Source: Heterodera schachtii
Lineage: Eukaryota > Nematoda > Chromadorea > Rhabditida > Heteroderidae
Assembly (NCBI GenBank): GCA_023374025.1
Contig: SIJG01000002.1
Location: 1,585,790-1,649,789 of the forward strand
DNA: 64,000 bases
Direction: 5' to 3'
Under the pieces are notes generated by a model. The model saw nothing but the letters and a program-made list of their open reading frames with translations, searched no databases and was not told the DNA's origin. Positions 22,748-32,859 of this stretch are shown here, in pieces. Positions within the stretch are counted from its first letter, which is position 1, and each line of letters begins with the position of its first letter. The position numbers were made by a program, and so were the translations under genes.

Positions 22748-23009
22748 AAGCCATCCCCAAAAAAAGCAGCAACAACAAACACCTGCAAAGCTCATCTCTG
22801 TGTCTTTAATCATTTCTTTATCAATTTTCTCTACAATTCACTGACAAAATTTCACATTTGTTATTTGATTTTATTGTTGGTTTTTTAAAAAAAGAAAATA
22901 AACTAAACAACAAAAACTTTGGATATGAATGTACCAAAATTGTACTAGTATTAAACCAATCTCTATTTTCTTTTTTAAATTAGGTAGATTTTTTTCAAAT
23001 ATTTCTATT

Positions 23010-23021
23010 GACTTTTCTCAG
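23010..23021 (+). promoter_or_regulatory. Probable trans-splice acceptor before STOML2
   Basis: ACTTTTCTCAG ends 11 bp before the STOML2 ATG. A pyrimidine-rich acceptor this close to the start, with no upstream coding exon, suits spliced-leader addition. Confidence 0.4.
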
Positions 23022-23032
23022 TCTCGATGAAT

Positions 23033-25065
23033 ATGACAACGAACAGAAGCATGGCGATTGGTTGGAAACTTTTGGCCCGAGACAAATGGTGGGCCATTTT
23101 TGTCGAATGTTTTGTTTTTCTTTTGGCTTAGTTACCTAATCCCCTTGATTTTAAAGGCATCTTTCTTCTTTGCCTTGCTCCCTTTTTCACACTTCGTCTC
23201 GCAATTACAACTCCGACATTTTGCCCGATTTTGCGCCGCAAGGAAAAGCGAACACAATCATTCGAATCGTGCCCCAGCAGGAGGCGTGGATCGTCGAACG
23301 GTTTGGCCGTTACGCCAAGACATTGGGCCCAGTAAGTCCGAACAAATCCAATTGAATGTAAACAAATTATTGTTAAAGCGAGAAACATTGGAAATGGATG
23401 TTATTTGTGTCTTGTTAATTGGTGTACGATGTCCAAAATCGGTGTTTAGGGCCTTCATGTTTTGGTGCCCTTCATCGACCGGATACCCTATTGGCATTCG
23501 CTGAAGGAATGTGCCATCGAAATTCCGCAGCAAAGTGCCATTACGCTGGACAATGTGCAGCTGAACCTGGACGGAGTGCTTTATGTGAAGATTGTGGACC
23601 CTTACAAGGCAAACATACAATTATTGTCTTTGTGTTCACTTCTTCGACTCATTTAGGCATCTTACGGCGTTGAAGACCCGGGCTACGCGGTTGTTCAGTT
23701 GGCACAGACGACGATGCGATCGGAGGTGGGCAAAATCGCCCTGGACACGGTTTTCAAGGAGCGCGAGCAGCTGAACGTGGCAATTGTGGGTCAGAGTTTC
23801 GGTTTAATTGTTTTGGACTTTTTTGAACTTTACGGGAATTACACATGATTTTTTATTCGGAAAAAATTGCCATCCCGTAAACTTTCAAAAAAGGGGTGAT
23901 GGACTGCTGGATTGTCCAATATATCCTCTGTACTCTTTCCTTATATTTTTGTTCTAAAAAGGGGTGAATAAATGCATCCCATTGCCGTAAAGCCTATATT
24001 CATACAGTTTATCTGTAGAATGCTGATTATCTTTTGCATTTCGTGATTATTTTTCTTTCTAAGCATCCATTAACAAAGCGGCTGAGCCCTGGGGCATGGT
24101 TTGCTTGCGGTACGAAATTCGCAATATGAATATGCCGGCGAAGGTGCAGGAGGCCATGCAGGTAAATATGTTGACTATTTTTGCAATTATCTAATTAAAT
24201 TAAGTAAATGAACAATTTTGACCAAACAAGCGAACTTCTTTCAGATGCAAGTTGAGGCGGAACGCAAAAAGCGGGCCGCCATTTTGGAGTCGGAGGGCAA
24301 AAGAGACGCGGCGATTAATGTGGCGGAGGGCGAGAAAAAGGCGAAAATTCTCGGTTTTAATCCATGCAAAAAATGATTAAATCTGTTCCGCTTGTCCGTT
24401 TAGCCTCCGAAGCGGAACAGCAGGAACGCATCAATTTGGCCAAGGGGCAGGCGGAGGCAATTTTTCGGGAGGCCGAGGCACGTCAAAAGGCACTGCACGC
24501 GGTGGCCGAGGCGTTGAACAAGGTCGGACCCAAACACTCACTCATTTAGCATGCGTATTATGTAATCCGACAGTTTGCACCATGGATTTTGATGGACATG
24601 TCGAAATACTTGTACATGTTAAACGGGACAAAGTGCTGTTTTGAGCTCTATTCAGCCACTTGGGAAGGACGGTGAAGCACTTCTACATTTTCCCCAGTTT
24701 AGGCCGGTGGATCGGATGCCGCTTCTTTGCTGGTCGCTGAAAAGTATGTGAAGGCGTTTGGCGAGCTGGCCAAGGAGAACAACACTGTGCTGCTGCCGAC
24801 TGACATGGGCTCAGTGGGCTCTTTCGTCTCTCAGGTGGGGTGCCATTCACACATTATTCGGTCCATTTATGTCATTATTTTTGGACTCTAATTAAGCAGT
24901 TTTTGGTATTTAAATAATTTGCCGTTATTTTGTTTCTTTTACATTAACTAAAGCGAACTTCATTAAATCCGTTTTCTTTCTGTTCAGGCCATGGCCATTT
25001 ACAAACAAATTTCGTCCGCAAATGAGTCGTCCGGGGCGAAGAATGGTCGTGGCGGCGTGAAATAA
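23033..25065 (+). CDS. stl-1: Stomatin-like protein 2, mitochondrial
   Basis: An inner-membrane SPFH/prohibitin-fold scaffold that organises cardiolipin-rich domains. Nine exons join in phase: 23033-23088, 23157-23331, 23450-23608, 23657-23789, 24064-24161, 24245-24353, 24404-24522, 24703-24833 and 24988-25065. Residues 1-45 are basic and hydroxylated, fitting a mitochondrial presequence. Then [74 protein letters not shown], the coiled [20 protein letters not shown] and [13 protein letters not shown] follow. The carboxyl end is shorter than in human. Intron 3 uses a GC donor (AAG then GCAAAC). Confidence 0.95.
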
Positions 25066-25678
25066 TCGTCGTCCGCAACTTTGGCATAGGCAATCACTTT
25101 GCGCCGTTGTTTAGCCAGACAATTTGACTTATAATTTCCAATTTTTGTTTTGTTTTTTTCTCCGTTGACACTTTCCTTATTTATATGAGTTTCGTTCTTC
25201 GTTGTTGTCGTTTTTCTTTGTTTTCAAATACAAAAAATGCGTAAGTGATGTCACTACTTAATCCGCTTTAATTATTATGAAATTTCAATCCATCCAAAAA
25301 ATATGTCTCTTAAAAGGCTCAAAGTTTTTTTTTGATGATGCCCCAATTCCATCCAATCTCAATTGGCATTTACTCTTTCTTACCTTGGCGGCATTGGCAT
25401 TGTGAGGGGGTGTGTCGGCGTTTGAAAAGGAGCGGCGCAATTGCCACCCCCGAGAGGACGGTGCGCAAATCTCCTCTAATGCTTTAGTGCAATCTCATTA
25501 ATTAAATTGGAAAGGGAAGGAAAATGTGGAGCGCCCTTGGGCCATCCGTCCCACAACTTTACATTGGACCGATTCGATTAACTGCTTTCATTTATTGTGC
25601 GTCGTCAGAGCAAAATATCCGAGTGAATTCGAAAATTGGCCAAATTTGCGGAAATTTGGCCCATTCGACCGCCGACCG
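25066..25678. other. Intergenic region between STOML2 and the GPCR
   Basis: Contains T-rich 3'UTR-like sequence and, from 25524, open frames in two phases that may include an upstream GPCR exon or 5'UTR. No repeat or RNA gene is recognised. Confidence 0.4.
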
Positions 25679-27846
25679 ATGCTCCCCTTTTGGCCCGACT
25701 TGGCCTTCCGACTTCTCCCCGGTTTTGGGCTGCTCTTCACCTGCACCACTCTCACCCACCTTTTGGTGATGCGACGGGCCAAAAAGGACGGCTTTTTGGC
25801 CGCCATTTATGTGCAGCGGGCGTTGGGTTTGTGTTTGGAATTTGGCAAAGTTTGGCCCCGTTTTGAAAGCCCAAAGGGATTTCGGGATTATTGTCCCTCG
25901 TTAATCCGATCGAGATCACAATTCCACTTCCCCAGGCGGAGATTAGGCCAAATTAATCCCTTCCATGCTGATTCGGCTTATGAATTAGCGTGAAAAATGG
26001 GGCAAATCGGAAAAGAAAAAGTGTTACTCACAATCAACAGTTTTGCCATGTTTCTCAACAACAAATGTTTTGGAGAAATTGAGGGATTTCAGACTTGACG
26101 GGATTAGGACTCACACGGGTCGGGATTTGTCGAGATTCTCGGTGTCGATTTCAACATTGGATCCCGGTTCGAATTTACCAGTATTTTCAATCATCTTTCT
26201 CTATATCTCCGCCGTACCGGACTTATCCCATTGTTTTCTCCCGCCCCGTTTTCCTCAGACCTTTTGCTCGGTCTTTCGTTGTTCTTCGCCGGCTTCTACG
26301 GTATCCATCTGTCGGTCAAATACGGTAATGAACAGGATGCTCAGCATATGCCGCCCGTCCATTGCCTTTTCACGGCACTCCATTTGCACATTTGGGTGAG
26401 CGGATTGGCCCAGTGATTAATGACTCCGTTTAATTGTCATTATGAAAATTGATTCCATGGGGGGCCATTATGCCGTGAGAATCCAAATTACTTTTTTGAC
26501 TCCTCCATTTTTTGCCAAATATTTCCATTTGCAAAAGATTTACACCGACTCGGCCCAATTGCTTCTGCTCATTTTGCTTTGTTTTGACCAATTCATTTCG
26601 GTGGTGTGGACAAAACGGCACAAAGAGGTGAATATAAATTGTGAAAAAGTTTAATTTAAAAAATATTTTAAATTAATTCAGTTTTCGGAATATTATTTCC
26701 ACCCGGGCGTTCTCGTCATACTTTTGCTGCTCGCTTCAGCCACCTTTTTCCCGGCATGGCTTCAACCGATCAGTCAAGCCGACAATTCAACCGTCCAAAT
26801 CTCCTCATTTTGCGAAATGCCGGAAGTACAAAAAATAAATAATAAAAAAATATATTTTATAATTCCAATTTAAAATTAATTTAAATGAATTTAATATGTA
26901 TTTAACTTATTTGCAGACATTCGGTCGTGAATTTTACGACTTTTATTTGCTGACCCGTAAACTTTCGCCTTTGCCGAGTTGGCCAATATTATTTTTCTAT
27001 TTAATCCCACCATCTCTTCTTCAGTTATTGGTGCACTGCTCGTCACCGCTTTTGTCGTTCTGTCCCTCCAAGTGATCCAAAAAGGCCGTTTCAAATGGTC
27101 CGACAACAATTGCCAATCGGCAAAGGTCAGTTAATGACAAATGGAATTTTAAAATTTTCCGTATTTTCTCTAATATAGCCCCCCCCTGAATTAGCGCCTC
27201 CGTTGGAAAACAAAGCATCCCCCGCCCTGTTGTTAATTAGAGCCCATTGAAATAAAGCCCCCGTTTTGAGGGGGTTGCAAAATAGAGTCGCCGGGGGCTC
27301 TATTAAAGGAAATAATACCGTAAATAAAAAAATCCAAAGAGCACAGCGACCGGCAATCAAAGACCATTGAATTTGTGTACTGATCAACCATATTTTAAAT
27401 CGGACAATTATTTTATTTATTATTTTTTGGGTTTAATTTTTTGTTCGGAATTTTGTTGAATGGACAGGCACCAGGGATGGCATGGAATTCCGAAAATTTT
27501 TGGGCCTCGGAATGCCATCCCTGCCAGGCACCATTCCATATGATTATATCGTCAAAAACTTCGCTCTCGCCCCTCCCTCTTTTTTAATGGCACTTTTCCC
27601 ATTTCCCGCTTTTGTTAGTTCCTTTTGCTCATCCTTTGTCGCTCGTTGTTTCTGCTCATCGCCGTCCATTTGCCTCTGCTCGCGTTGCGCCACCTCTGTC
27701 TGTCCCCTGAACTGGTCGAATTTCGTGCCCATGGCCAGGAAATCGGCCTGCGGGCATTCCACGCGGCATTTTTTGGAGTGGTAAGCGCAGCACAAAAAAC
27801 AGAAAAATTTAACAGAGACCAACCACACCAAATGAGTGACTTTTAA
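25679..27846 (+). CDS. Rhodopsin-like (class A) 7TM GPCR
   Basis: A putative cell-surface G-protein-coupled receptor. Seven exons join in phase to 295 residues: 25679-25826, 26259-26395, 26538-26627, 26682-26825, 26917-26956, 27025-27125 and 27619-27846. TM1 is LLPGFGLLFTCTTLTHLLVM. TM2 is DLLLGLSLFFAG, with the usual leading Asp. A Cys precedes TM3 (VHCLFTALHLHIW). TM3 ends CFDQFISV in place of DRYI. TM4 is VLVILLLLASATFFPAW, and a Cys (SSFCEMP) lies in loop 2. TM5 is IGALLVTAFVVLSLQVI, TM6 is CRSLFLLIAVHLPLLA, and TM7 is weak, with no NPxxY. Start and end are uncertain; an upstream exon is possible. Ligand unknown. Confidence 0.65.
27172..27305. repeat. C/G-rich short repeat in GPCR intron
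   Basis: Shares AATAAAGCCCCC, TTTTGAGGGGGTTG and GGGGGCTCTATT with the block at 2484-2577. The left end (ATAGCCCCCCC) and right end (GGGGGCTCTAT) are inverted, so it reads as a small non-autonomous element. It accounts for the unusually long 493-bp intron. Confidence 0.5.
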
Positions 27847-27991
27847 CCATGTTCCTTGCTTTTTTTCGGGTAATTTTTGGCCACCTGCGGACGTACACAA
27901 TTTAATCAACAACAATCAAATGACCAAAAATCAACAAAACAAATAACCAACAAACAAAAAATAGTAACAAACACCGAAAGATTTTTCCAAA

Positions 27992-30900
27992 TCAGTGATC
28001 AAATTTCATCGAATTAGCCGAAGTGTTGATTTTCCCACCATTGTAACTGCCACGTTTCTTCTTCGTTTTCTCGTGGCGAAAACGCTTTCCCTTGACCCCA
28101 TTAAAATCGGCAGCGGCCTTTTTACCCCATGAGTCGAGATCCTTGAAAAACATAATACATAATTTACGAAAAATAATAATTATTATGAAGGACCATTCGA
28201 GGCGCCTTAGACGGAGGCGCTCCATCATCCGAACTGTTTGACTCCGTTTCATTTCCATTCACGGGATTTGCATTGCCATTTTGAATCGAAACGGGCTTAA
28301 ATTTAAAAAACAAATATAGGTAATAATTAACGATAGCATGTCGGTACCTTAGCGGGCTCTTTGGACGGCTGTGCTTTCGGCGCCGGTTTTTTGGCCGGCA
28401 CTTCGTCGTCGTCGCCCGAACTGCTCGACTCAGTCTCAGCCGGTGGTTTGGCCTTGGTCACAGGAATGGTCTAAAAAACACAAATAAAAAAAAATTTAAA
28501 AATTCGGTGCCTTCGGAGGCACTTTGGCCGGCTGTGCTTTCGGCGCCGGTTTTTTGGCCGGCACTTCGTCGTCGTCGCCCGAACTGCTCGACTCAGTCTC
28601 AGCCGGTGGTTTGGCCTTGGTCACAGGAATGGTCTAAAAAACACAAATAAAAAAAAATTTAAAAATTCGGTGCCTTCGGAGGCACTTTGGCCGGCTGTGC
28701 TTTCGGCGCCGGTTTTTTGGCCGGCACTTCGTCGTCGTCGCCCGAACTGCTCGACTCAGTCTCAGCCGGTGGTTTGGCCTTGGACACAGGAATGGTCTAA
28801 AGAAAAACACAAATAAAATTTAAAAAAATGAAAAATTCGGTGCCTTCGGAGGCACTTTGGCCGGCTGTGCTTTCGGCGCCGGTTTTTTGGCCGGCACTTC
28901 GTCGTCGTCGCCCGAACTGCTCGACTCAGTCTCAGCCGGTGGTTTGGCCTTGGTCACAGGAATGGTCTAAAAAACACAAATAAAAAAAAATTTAAAAAAA
29001 TGAAAAATTCGGTGCCTTCGGAGGCACTTTGGCCGGCTGTGCTTTCGGCGCCGGTTTTTTGGCCGGCACTTCGTCGTCGTCGCCCGAACTGCTCGACTCA
29101 GTCTCAGCCGGTGGTTTGGCCTTGGACACAGGAATGGTCTAAAGAAAAACACAAATAAAATTTAAAAAAATGAAAAATTCGGTGCCTTCGGAGGCACTTT
29201 GGCCGGCTGTGCTTTCGGCGCCGGTTTTTTGGCCGGCACTTCGTCGTCGTCGCCCGAACTGCTCGACTCAGTCTCAGCCGGTGGTTTGGCCTTGGTCACA
29301 GGAATGGTCTAAAAAACACAAATAAAAAAAATTTAAAAAAATGAAAAATTCGGTGCCTTCGGAGGCACTTTGGCCGGCTGTGCTTTCGGCGCCGGTTTTT
29401 TGGCCGGCACTTCGTCGTCGTCGCCCGAACTGCTCGACTCAGTCTCAGCCGGTGGTTTGGCCTTGGTCACAGGAATGGTCTAAAAAACACAAATAAAAAA
29501 AATTTAAAAATTCGGTGCCTTCGGAGGCACTTTGGCCGGCTGTGCTTTCGGCGCCGGTTTTTTGGCCGGCACTTCGTCGTCGTCGCCCGAACTGCTCGAC
29601 TCAGTCTCAGCCGGTGGTTTGGCCTTGGTCACAGGAATGGTCTAAAAAACACAAATAAAAAAATTTAAAAAAATGCAAAATTCGGTGCCTTCGGAGGCAC
29701 TTTGGCCGGCTGTGCTTTCGGCGCCGGTTTTTTGGCCGGCACTTCGTCGTCGTCGCCCGAACTGCTCGACTCAGTCTCAGCCGGTGGTTTGGCCTTGGAC
29801 ACAGGAATGGTCTAAAGAAAAACACAAATAAAAAATTTAAAAAATGAAAAATTCGGTGCCTTCGGAGGCACTTTGGCCGGCTGTGCTTTCGGCGCCGGTT
29901 TTTTGGCCGGCACTTCGTCGTCGTCGCCCGAACTGCTCGACTCAGTCTCAGCCGGTGGTTTGGCCTTGGTCACAGGAATGGTCTAAAAAACACAAAAAAA
30001 AATTTTAAAAAAATGAAAAATTCGGTGCCTTCGGAGGCACTTTGGCCGGCTGTGCTTTCGGCGCCGGTTTTTTGGCCGGCACTTCGTCGTCGTCGCCCGA
30101 ACTGCTCGACTCAGTCTCAGCCGGTGGTTTGGCCTTGGACACAGGAATGGTCTAAAGAAAAACACAAATAAAATTTAAAAAAATGAAAAATTCGGTGCCT
30201 TCGGAGGCACTTTGGCCGGCTGTGCTTTCGGCGCCGGTTTTTTGGCCGGCACTTCGTCGTCGTCGCCCGAACTGCTCGACTCAGTCTCAGCCGGTGGTTT
30301 GGCCTTGGTCACAGGAATGGTCTAAAAAACACAAATAAAAAAAATTTAAAAAAATGAAAAATTCGGTGCCTTCGGAGGCACTTTGGCCGGCTGTGCTTTC
30401 GGCGCCGGTTTTTTGGCCGGCACTTCGTCGTCGTCGCCCGAACTGCTCGACTCAGTCTCAGCCGGTGGTTTGGCCTTGGACACAGGAATGGTCTAAAGAA
30501 AAACACAAATAAAATTTAAAAAAATGAAAAATTCGGTGCCTTCGGAGGCACTTTGGCCGGCTGTGCTTTCGGCGCCGGTTTTTTGGCCGGCACTTCGTCG
30601 TCGTCGCCCGAACTGCTCGACTCAGTCTCAGCCGGTGGTTTGGCCTTGGTCACAGGAATGGTCTAAAAAACACAAATAAAAAAAATTTAAAAAAATGAAA
30701 AATTCGGTGCCTTCGGAGGCACTTTGGCCGGCTGTGCTTTCGGCGCCGGTTTTTTGGCCGGCACTTCGTCGTCGTCGCCCGAACTGCTCGACTCAGTCTC
30801 AGCCGGTGGTTTGGCCTTGGACACAGGAATGGTCTAAAGAAAAACACAAATAAAAAAATTTAAAAAATGAAAAATTCGGTGCCTTCGGAGGCACTTTGGC

Positions 30901-31527
30901 CGGCTGTGCTTTCGGCGCCGGTTTTTTGGCCGGCACTTCGTCGTCGTCGCCCGAACTGCTCGACTCAGTCTCAGCCGGTGGTTTGGCCTTGGACACAGGA
31001 ATGGTCTAAAGAAAAACACAAATAAAATTTAAAAAAAATGAAAAATTCGGTGCCTTCGGAGGCACTTTGGCCGGCTGTGCTTTCGGCGCCGGTTTTTTGG
31101 CCGGCACTTCGTCGTCGTCGCCCGAACTGCTCGACTCAGTCTCAGCCGGTGGTTTGGCCTTGGACACAGGAATGGTCTAAAGAAAAACACAAATAAAAAA
31201 ATTTAAAAAATGAAAAATTCGGTGCCTTCGGAGGCACTTTGGCCGGCTGTGCTTTCGGCGCCGGTTTTTTGGCCGGCACTTCGTCGTCGTCGCCCGAACT
31301 GCTCGACTCAGTCTCAGCCGGTGGTTCGGCCTTGGTCACAGAAATGGTCTAAAAAACACAAATAAAATTTTAAAAAATGAAAAACTCGGTGCCTTCGGAG
31401 GCACTTTGGCCGGCTGTGCTTTCGGCGCCGGTTTTTTGGCCGGCACTTCGTCGTCGTCGCCCGAACTGCTCGACTCAGTCTCAGCCGGTGGTTTGGCCTT
31501 GGTCACAGAAATGGTCTTTTTAGTCAT
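27992..31527 (-). CDS. dao-5: Nopp140/NOLC1-like nucleolar phosphoprotein
   Basis: A nucleolar and Cajal-body chaperone of snoRNPs and RNA polymerase I factors. It starts MTKKTISVTKAKPP (ATG at 31527). Then 19 exons of about 123 bp each encode nearly the same 41 residues: a basic/Pro stretch, ETESSSSGDDDEVP (a CK2-type acidic Ser cluster) and AKKPAPKAQPAKVPPK. Alternating acidic and basic modules are the Nopp140 hallmark. The end reads DLDSWGKKAAADFN, KGKRFRHEKTKKKRGSYNGG and ANSMKFDH, matching the conserved SRP40 carboxyl domain. The usual amino-terminal LisH domain is missing. Internal introns are about 38-49 bp and use GC donors (AAG then GCACCG), except the most 3' repeat exon, which has GT. 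Predicted length is about 850 residues. Confidence 0.88.
28352..31520 (-). repeat. dao-5: Tandem array of exon-plus-intron units (19 copies)
   Basis: Period about 160-172 bp; each unit is one 123-bp exon plus one tiny A/T-rich intron. Exons are almost identical, while introns vary in A-run length. Two forms partly alternate (CTAAAAAACAC with GTCACAGG, and CTAAAGAAAAACAC with GACACAGG), suggesting amplification as dimers. The unit nearest the 3' end of the gene is the most diverged. Confidence 0.95.
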
Positions 31528-32198
31528 TTTAACTGCTAAAATAAAAATTTATTATTGATCAAAAAATCAGTTTATCTGTCAACGCTGCGGCCCCTCAAAA
31601 ACAATATGAATCCTTTCCAAAAGGCATAAACTTTAAAAAGATGGTTAATGTTGATGTTGGATTTCGTAAAAGAAACAAAGAATTGAGAAAACATTGAGAA
31701 CAACATAATGCCATTTACCCTCCAATTTGAATTTATATTAATGGCTCTGCCGTTTTTGTAATTGGTTAGCTGACAAACTGACTAATTGTAAGACTGAAAA
31801 TAGGGCACTACTTGAAGTCACGAATCTATCATAAATTTGAAAATTCCGAATCTCGAACCGAACTCGCACCAAAATTCTAACTATTCAAATATTTTAAATT
31901 TAGCTTAAGAAGTCGTAATTGGTTGAAACAGACGTGATCAAGACCCCGAAACTCTCGGGAACAATTTTTCATGCTAAACATTATCTTACAAAAAATTTTC
32001 AAACCAAAAAGCTCCCCCCCCCCCTCACCTTTTTGGGTGTCTTTTAATAAAATTGCGATTAACGCCGTATTGTTTTGAATTGGCTGGTGGGAAGCTTTTC
32101 GTTCCGAAATGCTCTTGGTTTAGTCCCAACCTTTGCTCGACGCTTTGCTGTTGCCCGATTTTCTCAAGAGAATTGGCGAATTTTTCAACTTAACTGAG
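31528..32198. other. Intergenic, no gene seen
   Basis: AT-rich gap between two divergent genes (Nopp140 and the 62-residue gene), so both promoters may be here. It includes a poly-C run near 32018 and no recognisable repeat. Confidence 0.4.
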
Positions 32199-32859
32199 AT
32201 GAAACGAACTTGGCAAAGTGCCGGTAATTCTGTTGGAAATTTTTAATTCTTAAAATGTTCAGACGATCCGCCGCTTCCGAACCGAAGTGCGGCAACTTCG
32301 GGATGGGATTTGTAAGCCGTCACTTCTTAATCTGCTTACTTTTATCAATTATTGAATTGAATAATAAATATAAAATATTTACCAAAATATAATTGATCAA
32401 TTATATTTCAAATTACAAAATAAAATAATTTAATTTAACTTTAATGTTCAATTTAAATAGAAATAAATTAAAACAAATACAAAAAATTAAAGAATTACAT
32501 AATTCAATTCATTATTTTAAATTAAATAAATAGTCAAAAATAATTAATTATTTAACATTTTTTAAATTTAATTAACTAATTACCTATTAAACAATTAGCG
32601 AATATTTTTACTTTAATGAATAAAATAAAATGTTAAATGAATTCAGATTTGGCTCCTTCCATTCCACCACTGGGAACATCATTGGAGACGTGAATTAAAT
32701 AAAATTAAAATATTTTAAATTAATTAATTATTATTAAATTTTATTCTCCCCTTTTTTAATTGCTTAATCCCCCTGATTTGTTTTGAGGCTGGAATTCCGA
32801 TGGAACTGAACGCGGATAAGCAGCGGTCCGTCTCTTTTTACTACAAAGACGGCGACTGA
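32199..32859 (+). CDS. Unrecognised 62-residue protein, four exons
   Basis: Exons 32199-32223, 32263-32311, 32647-32689 and 32788-32859 join with matching phases (1, 2, 0) to a single frame. The product starts MKRTWQSADDPPLPNRSAAT, continues GWDLFGSFHSTTGN and ends QRSVSFYYKDGD. All three introns are GT-AG. The product is small, polar, and has no signal or membrane segment. The phase agreement and even base composition of exons in a very AT-rich setting support a real gene. Family unknown. Confidence 0.55.

Noticed and set aside
26682..27125. Sterol reductase (EFYDFY... motif)
   Set aside because: The resemblance vanished once the exons were joined in phase; the TM2, TM3 and cysteine pattern fits a GPCR.
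28967..31019. Repeated small frames of about 60-72 residues on the minus strand starting FFFRPF
   Set aside because: They run through the micro-introns in a different frame from the Nopp140 modules and are shadows.
28500..31200. CRISPR-like regular repeats
   Set aside because: Units are about 160-172 bp, coding, and near-identical throughout, with no unique spacers; the setting is eukaryotic.
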